Source: Acidobacteriota bacterium (lineage in GTDB: Bacteria > Acidobacteriota > Terriglobia > Bryobacterales > Bryobacteraceae). From it: a stretch of 11,224 nucleotides of DNA. Shown here one piece after another: positions 1 to 5,975 of this stretch. Position 1 is the stretch's first letter. Each line of letters begins with the position of its first letter. The notes beneath the pieces are model-generated. The model ran no database searches. It saw only the letters and a program-made list of their open reading frames with translations, and was not told where the DNA came from. Location: NCBI GenBank assembly GCA_003223065.1, contig QHXU01000066.1:1-11224 (forward strand). Direction: 5' to 3'. The position numbers and the translations under genes are program-made.

Positions 1-189
1 CGGACGCGAATTTTCGACTTTAAGCTGAGCATAACGACGACCCATTTCATTTATAGAAATATATCCAGTCGTGATCAATGGTTCGTTCGTTACAACACAG
101 CTAAGGTGATACGAAGAAAGCTAAGGGATATTTTTGGGGCGCCCCAAGGGGTCTGCACGATCCTGGTGTTGATCGTGTTTAGACGTTGA
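1..189 (+). CDS. Possible 3' end of an unidentified gene cut by the window edge
   Basis: Frame 1 is open from the first base to a TGA at 187-189, giving 62 residues with no start inside the window that must be used. The piece contains a polar, aromatic stretch (SSRDQWFVRYNTAKVIRRKL) followed by a short hydrophobic run (CTILVLIVF) and a basic end. I do not recognise a family. An open frame of this length in a fairly AT-rich stretch can occur by chance, so this is a weak call. An inverted repeat at 156-177 followed by TTT overlaps the last codons. Confidence 0.25.
   Translation, partial: RTRIFDFKLSITTTHFIYRNISSRDQWFVRYNTAKVIRRKLRDIFGAPQGVCTILVLIVFRR
134..147. repeat. Perfect 14-base palindrome TTGGGGCGCCCCAA
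   Basis: The two 7-base arms are exact reverse complements with no spacer. Five T's (131-135) overlap the left side. With no loop it is more like a protein-binding site than a transcription terminator. It has no obvious target promoter inside the window. Confidence 0.55.
156..177 (+). terminator. Weak hairpin, possible terminator for a gene entering from the left
   Basis: CACGATC at 156-162 pairs perfectly with GATCGTG at 171-177 across an 8-base loop and is followed on the plus strand by only TTT. A factor-independent terminator normally has a longer U tract, and the hairpin lies inside the possible reading frame ending at 189, so the call is tentative. Confidence 0.2.
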
Positions 190-355
190 AAACAATCGGT
201 TCCAACGCAATCAGACTGTCCCGCGGTATTGCCGCTTGTGGCGGCGCCCTTTGACGGTGTTCTGATTGGTTGCGAGGGACGAAATAGGGATACGTACTCC
301 TGTGGGTTATTCCATCTCCGATTCCTTCGTGGTGGTTGACGATTGCCGCTGCAAT

Positions 356-3349
356 CTAGTGGATCTGCGATAGCTTTTGGTTTACAAGCAACTTATTCAC
401 TGCGCTGAGATCCGTTTCCAGAGCCTGAGACAACCTCATTTTCAACCCGCCGAGTCTTTCGGAAAGCTCGCGGAAAACTCTGTACGATTGCTCGGTCGGC
501 CGCGAGTCGCCGGTATCCACGAGCCGTGCGAGCATCGCGAGTTGGTTGTTCAACTTGATGGGAAAGTTAAGCGTATCCCGGGGGCTTCGATTCTTCACCT
601 GGTAAATCTCTTCCTCGATCGCCGATAGTTTTTGATCGAGTTCCGAGATCGCTTTCCCAAGCTCACCGTCGTGAGGGCGGTCCTTCAATTGCGCCTTGAT
701 TTCGCGAATCCGGATTACGATGCGGTTTGCGTCACTGGTGGCATCGCGAAGCTGCGTCGCGAGCTTGAATTGCTCCGTGAGGTCCTCATCGGTAACATCT
801 GCGAGGCGCGTGTCGCGTTCGAGCGAAAGAGCTTGGCTGACGATGCGCCCGTTGGCGGTTACACGCACCTGATACCTGCCCGGAGGAGCTACCGGACCCA
901 CCTCGGCGTTGACCGCCCGAAGAATCAGGCCGGGGAAGGTCGCGGCGCCCGGATAACGGAGATCCCAGGCGATTCGATGCATTCCCGCCTTGCAGGATTT
1001 GCAATCGAACTCCCGGACGACCTGGCCGCCGGGGGAGAGAATTTGGACACTTGCGCGTTCCGCGGGTTCCTGCAAGTAGTAATCGATCGTAGCGTTCCTC
1101 AGCGATCGGATGGCGGCCTGCGGCTTGAAGACGTAAATCGCGGAACGAGTTACTTCGGGCGACACTTGCCGCAGCGGGCCGGCGTTATCGAGAACGTAGA
1201 AGGATCTTCCGTGCGTCGCAATCACAAGGTCGTCTTCTTGTACTAAGAGGTCGACCACGGGAACGTCGGGAAGGTTAAGGGAGAGGGACTGCCAATCTGT
1301 TCCGTTGTCGAACGAGACATAGGCGCCGTGGTCGGTGCCCGCATAGAGCAGGCCGGGACGTTGCGAATCCTCGCGCACCACGTTGACGAAATCGTCGTCG
1401 CGGATGCCGTTCACAATCTTGCTCCAGGTCTTGCCGTAGTCGCTGGTCCGGTAAACGTACGGGCGGCGATCGTCGAGCTCATAGCGCTTGGCTGCGAGGT
1501 ATGCGGCGGCGGCGTTGTGAGGCGATGCATCAATGAGACTGATGCGGCTGAACTCGGGCAGGCTGGGCGGCGTGATCTTGGCCCACCGCGCGCCGCCGTC
1601 GCGCGTGATCCACACCAGGCCGTCATCGGTGCCGGCCCAGATGGTGTTCACGTCGTGCCGTGAAGGAGCAACTGTGTAAATGGTTCCGTAGATTTCGGGG
1701 CCGTTTTGATCCTTCGTTATTGGCCCCCCGGAATCGCCGAGCGTTTTCGGGTCAGCGCGTGTCAGGTCCGGGCTGATGCGCTGCCAGCTTCGCCCTTCGT
1801 TGACCGTCTTCCAAAGATGTTGGGATGACGCAAACAAGATGTGCGAATCGACGGGCGAAAGGACGAGCGGAACCACCCACTGCCATCGCTCGCGCAGATC
1901 TTTGGCGGGCATCCCGGAGAAGAACCATGGATCGACGGTGATGTCGCGTAGTTGTCCCGTGGCGCGATCGAAGCGCGTCAGCATGCCGGCTTGTGTGCCC
2001 GCATAAAAAATATTGGGATTCGCCGCGTTGGCGGCGATATACCCGTCCTCGCCTCCGCCGACCGAGTAGAGCAGCTCTTTGGTTGGCGCCTCCGGATCTG
2101 AACTGCGCAGAGCGCTCGAAACGCAGGCTGTGCCGCTATCCTGTTGGCATCCGCAAACGTGATAGGGCACATCCGCTGTGACCGCGACGTGATAGAACTG
2201 CGCCGTGGGAAACTCCTCGGCGGTCCAACTTTCGCCGCCGTTGACGGAGACGGAACCGCCGCCGTCGTTCGCCTCGATCATGCGCTGCCGATCGTCGGGC
2301 GCGATCCAAAGATCGTGGTGATCTGAGTGACGCGCTTTGAGCGGCGCGAAGGTCTTGCCGCCATCGGCGGACTTGTAAAACTCGACGTTCAGCACGTAGA
2401 GCGTGTCGCGATCACGCGGGTCGGCGTAGGTTCGGGTGAAGTAAAATGCGCGCTGGCGAATCTTGCGCTCTTCATTTACGCGCATCCAGGTTGCCCCGGC
2501 GTCATCGGAGCGGTACACGCCGCCATCCTCAGCCTCCACTGTGGCGTACACACGGTTTGAGTCGGCGGCTGAGACGCTAACGCAGATCTTTCCGAGAATG
2601 CCCGATGGAAGACCCTTGTTGCGGCTTATATCGGTCCAGGTGTCACCGCCGTCGGTGGATTTGAACAGTCCGCTGCCGGGCCCGCCGCTCGAAAGTAGCC
2701 ACGGAGTTCGATAAACGTCCCACAACGATGCGTACAGCACTTCAGGATGGTTCGGATCCAGGCAGAGATCGACGGCGCCGGCTCGATCGCTTCGGTACAG
2801 AATCCGCCGCCAGGTCTTTCCGCCATCCGTGGATCGGAACACGCCTCTTTGTTCATTCGGACCGTAGGGGTGCCCGAGCGCCGCGACGTAGATCAGATCG
2901 GGATTTCGCGGATGAATGCGAATCCTCGATACCGCCTGTGTGTCGGCGAGGCCGGATTTGCGCCAGGTTTTGCCGGCGTCGACAGATTTGTAGATGCCGT
3001 CGCCTTGCAGAATGCTGCCCCGCAGCTCCGTCTCCCCCATGCCGAGGTAGACGATGTCGGGATTCGAGTCTGCTACGGCTACCGCGCCGACCGACGAAGA
3101 GGTGATCTGGCCGTCGGTAACGGGTTTCCAACTTGCGCCGCCGTCAGTGGTTTTCCAGAGGCCGCCGCCCGTCGCGCCGAAGTAGTATTCATTCCGCCGC
3201 GAACGGCTGCCGGCGACGGCGAGCGACCGGCCGCCCCGATTCGGTCCGATATTGCGCCACCGTAGAGCGCCCAGGCCGTAATTCTCAGAGTCGGCCAGGG
3301 AGGCGAGGAGCAGGACAAGCAGCAGATTGATGGAGCGCGCGGCAGGCAT
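356..3349 (-). CDS. Exported BNR/Asp-box repeat (sortilin/VPS10-like beta-propeller) protein
   Basis: This 997-residue protein starts with a hydrophobic signal sequence (about residues 7-20), so it is probably secreted or periplasmic. It carries about eleven Asp-box motifs of the S-x-D-x-G-x-T-W type, at roughly residues 66-75, 121-130, 172-181, 230-239, 280-289, 326-334, 367-376, 514-523, 582-590, 634-643 and 678-687. This is the pattern of tandem seven- or ten-bladed propellers related to sortilin and 'BNR glycosyl hydrolases'. Residues about 730-850 look like a beta-sandwich module (PPGRYQVRVTANG), and about 850-990 form charged helices, probably coiled coil. Databases often label this family glycosyl hydrolase or sialidase, but I see no evidence for that activity, and substrate binding or protein processing is equally possible. 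A GGAGG site (3357-3361) lies 7 bases before the ATG. The RRM gene lies 53 bases upstream on the same strand, so co-transcription is possible. Length fits the large acidobacterial members. Confidence 0.9.
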   Translation of the reverse strand: MPAARSINLLLVLLLASLADSENYGLGALRWRNIGPNRGGRSLAVAGSRSRRNEYYFGATGGGLWKTTDGGASWKPVTDGQITSSSVGAVAVADSNPDIVYLGMGETELRGSILQGDGIYKSVDAGKTWRKSGLADTQAVSRIRIHPRNPDLIYVAALGHPYGPNEQRGVFRSTDGGKTWRRILYRSDRAGAVDLCLDPNHPEVLYASLWDVYRTPWLLSSGGPGSGLFKSTDGGDTWTDISRNKGLPSGILGKICVSVSAADSNRVYATVEAEDGGVYRSDDAGATWMRVNEERKIRQRAFYFTRTYADPRDRDTLYVLNVEFYKSADGGKTFAPLKARHSDHHDLWIAPDDRQRMIEANDGGGSVSVNGGESWTAEEFPTAQFYHVAVTADVPYHVCGCQQDSGTACVSSALRSSDPEAPTKELLYSVGGGEDGYIAANAANPNIFYAGTQAGMLTRFDRATGQLRDITVDPWFFSGMPAKDLRERWQWVVPLVLSPVDSHILFASSQHLWKTVNEGRSWQRISPDLTRADPKTLGDSGGPITKDQNGPEIYGTIYTVAPSRHDVNTIWAGTDDGLVWITRDGGARWAKITPPSLPEFSRISLIDASPHNAAAAYLAAKRYELDDRRPYVYRTSDYGKTWSKIVNGIRDDDFVNVVREDSQRPGLLYAGTDHGAYVSFDNGTDWQSLSLNLPDVPVVDLLVQEDDLVIATHGRSFYVLDNAGPLRQVSPEVTRSAIYVFKPQAAIRSLRNATIDYYLQEPAERASVQILSPGGQVVREFDCKSCKAGMHRIAWDLRYPGAATFPGLILRAVNAEVGPVAPPGRYQVRVTANGRIVSQALSLERDTRLADVTDEDLTEQFKLATQLRDATSDANRIVIRIREIKAQLKDRPHDGELGKAISELDQKLSAIEEEIYQVKNRSPRDTLNFPIKLNNQLAMLARLVDTGDSRPTEQSYRVFRELSERLGGLKMRLSQALETDLSAVNKLLVNQKLSQIH

Positions 3350-3356
3350 GGAGAGT

Positions 3357-3361
3357 CCTCC
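3357..3361 (-). promoter_or_regulatory. Shine-Dalgarno GGAGG for the BNR protein
   Basis: On the minus strand GGAGG is followed by 7 bases and then ATG at 3349. This supports that start over the out-of-frame ATG at 3363, which overlaps the site. Confidence 0.75.
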
Positions 3362-3402
3362 ATGACGCTACAACGCTTACGTGCTTTCGCGCAAATCTGC
3401 AG

Positions 3403-3711
3403 CTACCAGCGGGGCTCGCGGCGTCCGCGGGGTGCGGCATCGCGCCCGCCGCGGAATCCACCGGCCTGTTTCGGACGCGCCTGGTTGACGTTGAGGGCGC
3501 GGCCACCGACTTTGCTGCCGTTGAGAGCGGCCACCGCCTGATCCGCTTGCTCGCTGTCTGCCATCTCCACGAATGCGAAGCCGCGTGACCGGCCAGTGTC
3601 GCGGTCCACAATCAAGCTGACGCGTTCCACGGTTCCAAACGGCTCAAAAAGAGCCCGGATCGTTTCCTCGGTAGCGCCGAAGTCCAGGTTTCCCACAAAA
3701 ATGTTTGTCAA
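3403..3711 (-). CDS. Small RRM-domain RNA-binding protein (TTG start)
   Basis: Predicted 102 residues: one RNA recognition motif plus a short basic Gly/Arg tail. RNP2 is IFVGNL (residues 4-9) and RNP1 is RGFAFVEM (43-50). The aromatic residues that stack on RNA (F5, F45, F47) are all present, so the fold should bind single-stranded RNA. The tail (about 80-102) is rich in RGG/RGR, as in cyanobacterial and other bacterial Rbp proteins linked to cold response or mRNA localisation. I chose the TTG at 3711 because AAGGAG (3719-3724) lies 7 bases before it and family members begin (M)-T-N-I-F/Y-V-G-N-L. Extending upstream to 3768 would add 19 residues of no family resemblance and would run through this ribosome-binding site. 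The BNR gene follows 53 bases downstream. The cellular RNA target is unknown. Confidence 0.92.
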   Translation of the reverse strand: MTNIFVGNLDFGATEETIRALFEPFGTVERVSLIVDRDTGRSRGFAFVEMADSEQADQAVAALNGSKVGGRALNVNQARPKQAGGFRGGRDAAPRGRREPRW

Positions 3712-3718
3712 AATCTCT

Positions 3719-3724
3719 CTCCTT
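3719..3724 (-). promoter_or_regulatory. Shine-Dalgarno AAGGAG that fixes the TTG start of the RRM gene
   Basis: AAGGAG on the minus strand lies 7 bases from TTG at 3711-3709. No ATG or GTG with a comparable site lies nearby in frame, so this decides the start. Confidence 0.8.
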
Positions 3725-3794
3725 ACTGTTTGAAAGCGACGGTCCAAGGCGGGAACACATACGGCCAAGTGCGGGCAATCAAAACGGCAGTCTC

Positions 3795-3803
3795 AGTGTA
3801 GCA
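3795..3803 (-). promoter_or_regulatory. Possible extended -10 element for the RRM gene
   Basis: The minus strand reads TGCTACACT, which fits an extended -10 (TGn plus a TATAAT-like hexamer). No good -35 hexamer is visible at the expected distance. If used, it would leave a leader of roughly 75 bases, which would suit a cold-responsive RNA-binding protein. Pattern match only. Confidence 0.2.
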
Positions 3804-3933
3804 GGTTCCAGTGGGTGTTTCCTTGTTGCTTATTTGTACGATCACGGAGTTCGAATATGACGGAATTCCGCGTCCTGACGCTGGCCGTGCTACGTTGAGA
3901 CGGTGTGCGCCTCATCAACGGGCCGGGCGCAAC

Positions 3934-3953
3934 ACTCGCACAGTGGTGCGAGT
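3934..3953 (+). promoter_or_regulatory. Hairpin in the leader of the dehydrogenase gene
   Basis: ACTCGCAC (3934-3941) and GTGCGAGT (3946-3953) are perfect reverse complements around the tetraloop AGTG. The hairpin ends 22 bases before the ribosome-binding site of the dehydrogenase. It has only TTT at its 3' side, so it is unlikely to be a strong terminator. It could be a leader RNA stem or an operator. Its position supports the view that translation begins downstream at 3991. Confidence 0.4.
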
Positions 3954-3975
3954 TTCAAGACAATGCGTACCGGAT

Positions 3976-3982
3976 AAGGAGG
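3976..3982 (+). promoter_or_regulatory. Shine-Dalgarno AAGGAGG for the dehydrogenase
   Basis: A full AAGGAGG lies 8 bases before the ATG at 3991. It shows that the reading frame open from 3811 is not translated from its first ATG-like codon. Confidence 0.85.
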
Positions 3983-3990
3983 CTGTTGCC

Positions 3991-5250
3991 ATGTTAGCAA
4001 CGGTTGCTGAGAGAAACGCCTACGACGTAGCTTTAGAGAATTTTGATTTTGCTGCGGACGCGCTAGGGCTCGAAAGCGATGTCCGTGAAATGATCAAATA
4101 CCCGGAACGGGTGCTGACGGTTACGCTGCCGATTCGATTGGAGAACGGGCTCATCCACAGGTTCGAGGGATATCGTGTACAGCACAACACAGTTCGCGGG
4201 CCGGCCAAAGGCGGCATTCGCTATCATCCCAACGTAACCCTCGACGAAGTCAAAGCTCTTGCCACCTGGATGACCTGGAAGTGCGGTGTCGTGAATATCC
4301 CGTTCGGCGGCGGGAAGGGTGGAGTGACATGCGACCCCAAACACATGTCACTGATCGAACTGGAGCGGCTCACGCGGAGATACACGAGCGCGATCCTGCC
4401 GTTGATCGGGCCTCAACAGGATATTCCCGCGCCTGACGTCTACACGAATCCGCAAACCATGGCGTGGATCATGGATACCTACAGCATGACCAAGGGCTAT
4501 CCGATTCCCGGCGTCGTGACCGGCAAGCCGATCAGCCTCGGCGGGTCGCTTGGACGCAACGAAGCGACCGGGCGGGGAGTGTTTTATACGACTCAATCAA
4601 CGTGCGAGCACTTGCGTCTGGATATGAACGGGGCCAGAGTGGCGGTGCTCGGCTTCGGTAACGCGGGCTCGATTGCGGCGCATCTGCTCCATGGTTCACA
4701 ATGCCGCGTCATCGCCGTCAGCGATTCGAACGGGTGCATCTACAACAAAGGCGGCCTGGATGTTCCAAAGCTGATGCGTCACAAGGAACGTACGGGCAAA
4801 GTGGCGGGCTTCCCCGACTCCGAAGCAATCGCTCCCCACCAGCTCATCGCGCTCGAATGCGAAATCCTGATTCCGGCAGCGCTCGAGAACGTGATTGTGG
4901 AAGAAAACGCGGGCAGCGTGAGAGCAAAGATCATCGCCGAAGCTGCCAATGGTCCGGTAACGCCGGAAGCCGACCGAATTCTTGAGAACAAGGGAACCTT
5001 CGTCATCCCGGATATTCTTTGCAACGCGGGTGGAGTCACCGTGTCTTACTTCGAGTGGGTCCAGGACGAGCAACATCTGTTCTGGGATGCGCAGGATGTC
5101 TATAATCGCCTGGAACGCGTGATGAAGACGGCGTTCCATGAAGTTCTCGGCATCCATGTCGGCCGCGGAGTCAGCATGCGAACCGCGGCCAACATGCTCG
5201 GGATCGGACGCGTGGCGGAGGCGATTAAACTCCGCGGTCTCTATCCATAA
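3991..5250 (+). CDS. gdhA: Glutamate dehydrogenase (Glu/Leu/Phe/Val dehydrogenase family)
   Basis: This 419-residue cytoplasmic enzyme should interconvert glutamate with 2-oxoglutarate and ammonia using NAD(P). The N-terminal substrate domain has AKGGIRYHP (72-80), the lysine of MTWK (K97), the catalytic-lysine signature PFGGGKGG (K109) and the conserved aspartate in APDVYT (D149). The Rossmann domain starts near residue 215 with GFGNAG (221-226). An aspartate (D245) sits near the end of the second strand, which slightly favours NAD over NADP, but this is weak evidence. The C-terminal block NAGGVTVSYFEW (345-356) is typical. The length matches the ~415-residue bacterial/archaeal hexameric class. 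The start is set by AAGGAGG 8 bases upstream; 60 further open codons to 3811 have no family resemblance. The convergent membrane-protein gene ends only 7 bases downstream. Substrate could in principle be another amino acid, but overall similarity favours glutamate. Confidence 0.93.
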   Translation: MLATVAERNAYDVALENFDFAADALGLESDVREMIKYPERVLTVTLPIRLENGLIHRFEGYRVQHNTVRGPAKGGIRYHPNVTLDEVKALATWMTWKCGVVNIPFGGGKGGVTCDPKHMSLIELERLTRRYTSAILPLIGPQQDIPAPDVYTNPQTMAWIMDTYSMTKGYPIPGVVTGKPISLGGSLGRNEATGRGVFYTTQSTCEHLRLDMNGARVAVLGFGNAGSIAAHLLHGSQCRVIAVSDSNGCIYNKGGLDVPKLMRHKERTGKVAGFPDSEAIAPHQLIALECEILIPAALENVIVEENAGSVRAKIIAEAANGPVTPEADRILENKGTFVIPDILCNAGGVTVSYFEWVQDEQHLFWDAQDVYNRLERVMKTAFHEVLGIHVGRGVSMRTAANMLGIGRVAEAIKLRGLYP

Positions 5251-5257
5251 AGGCGCG

Positions 5258-5941
5258 TCAGTAAGCCTGCTGCCGGGCCGTTTGCGAAGACACGTAGAAC
5301 GAGTAATACCAGTAAACGAGGTACATCAGCGGCAGCAAGAGCAGCGAGAGCCTCCAGTTGGCGTTCTGGCCGGAGATGCTGACCTGGCTCGCGATCGCCG
5401 CGCCCACCAGGTAATAGGGGAAGGTCCACAAGTGGCACTGCCTCCATACCGAAAGCACGCGCCGATCGGAGATCAGCGCTAGCACAAGCGAAACCATGCC
5501 TGTGTTCAGCACGAAAAACACGGTGGCCGCCGGCGCCAGCGCGAGGATCACATTCGGCGGTCCGGGCACCATGTGAGCAGTGGCATAGGCCGCGGTCGTA
5601 CTCACCACGAGAGCGGCAACGTTGAACAGAACCTGAACGAACCTGGGCTTTGTGCGCGACCTCCAAAAACATTGCACCACAGTCGCGATGACACCTAATG
5701 TGAGGGTCTCGGCCAGGCTGAGCCGCGCGATTCCAATCAGGATGAACACGAAGTTCACCGAGATGGTGCCGTGCAATCCCGGCAGCCGCACCTTCAACGT
5801 CGATGCGATACACGCCAAAGAAGCGCAGGCCAGGTATCGCGCCACGTCCGGGCATTCCCGGAACCAGACCAGGCTTGCGGCGAGCAGCGCCAATCCAAGC
5901 GAGATAGTTGTACCGATATAGAGCCGAGCTTTTGCAGGCAT
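5258..5941 (-). CDS. Stand-alone polytopic membrane sensor-like domain, homologous to the N-terminus of the HD-GYP/GGDEF protein
   Basis: This 227-residue protein is almost entirely hydrophobic, with about seven to eight membrane segments (roughly residues 8-27, 33-50, 58-75, 78-93, 101-123, 130-157, 172-187, 197-217). It aligns along its full length with residues 1-220 of the 818-residue protein at 7992-10448. Shared blocks are the LPG-x2-GT-x-SVNF region (53-63), QC-x-WRS (90-95), LFNVA (105-109) and FPYYLVGAAIA (174-184). It stops where the partner enters its cytoplasmic signalling helix, so it has no enzymatic output domain. The layout is like MASE-type sensors, but I cannot assign a named family or ligand. 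AGAGGAG (5949-5955) lies 7 bases before the ATG. The protease stop is 34 bases upstream, so the two are probably co-transcribed. It may be a free receptor, a dominant partner of the large protein, or a truncated duplicate. Confidence 0.85.
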   Translation of the reverse strand: MPAKARLYIGTTISLGLALLAASLVWFRECPDVARYLACASLACIASTLKVRLPGLHGTISVNFVFILIGIARLSLAETLTLGVIATVVQCFWRSRTKPRFVQVLFNVAALVVSTTAAYATAHMVPGPPNVILALAPAATVFFVLNTGMVSLVLALISDRRVLSVWRQCHLWTFPYYLVGAAIASQVSISGQNANWRLSLLLLPLMYLVYWYYSFYVSSQTARQQAY

Positions 5942-5948
5942 CTGGGTG

Positions 5949-5955
5949 CTCCTCT
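5949..5955 (-). promoter_or_regulatory. Shine-Dalgarno AGAGGAG for the stand-alone membrane protein
   Basis: AGAGGAG on the minus strand lies 7 bases before ATG at 5941. A good ribosome-binding site argues that this short gene is translated and is not just debris of a larger gene. Confidence 0.75.
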
Positions 5956-5975
5956 ATTCAGTCGGAACCGGGTCG

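Larger units (their letters stand above)
1..355. other. Left-edge region with inverted repeats, no convincing complete gene
   Basis: This stretch lies downstream of the minus-strand BNR gene and looks more AT-rich than the flanking genes. It holds a perfect 14-base palindrome (134-147), a 7-bp inverted repeat with an 8-base loop (156-177), and an 8-bp inverted repeat (208-215 with 261-268) enclosing a smaller GCCGC/GCGGC stem at 231-245. None is followed by a long T-run in the direction needed to end the BNR gene. I see no complete gene here. Confidence 0.5.

Noticed and set aside
632..1246. Plus-strand open frame of 204 codons
   Set aside because: It lies wholly within the BNR-protein gene in the opposite direction and has no family features; it is a GC-driven shadow.
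356..3349. Sialidase function for the BNR protein
   Set aside because: Asp boxes alone are found in many propeller proteins. I could not identify the catalytic Arg triad and Tyr/Glu pair of sialidases.
3811..3990. N-terminal extension of the glutamate dehydrogenase
   Set aside because: A strong AAGGAGG and ATG at 3991 match the normal family start. The extra 60 codons cross a leader hairpin and have no family resemblance.
5241..5855. Minus-strand open frame of 204 codons overlapping the membrane protein in another frame
   Set aside because: The frame at 5258-5941 has a good ribosome-binding site and full-length similarity to the N-terminus of the 818-residue protein. The alternative frame has neither.
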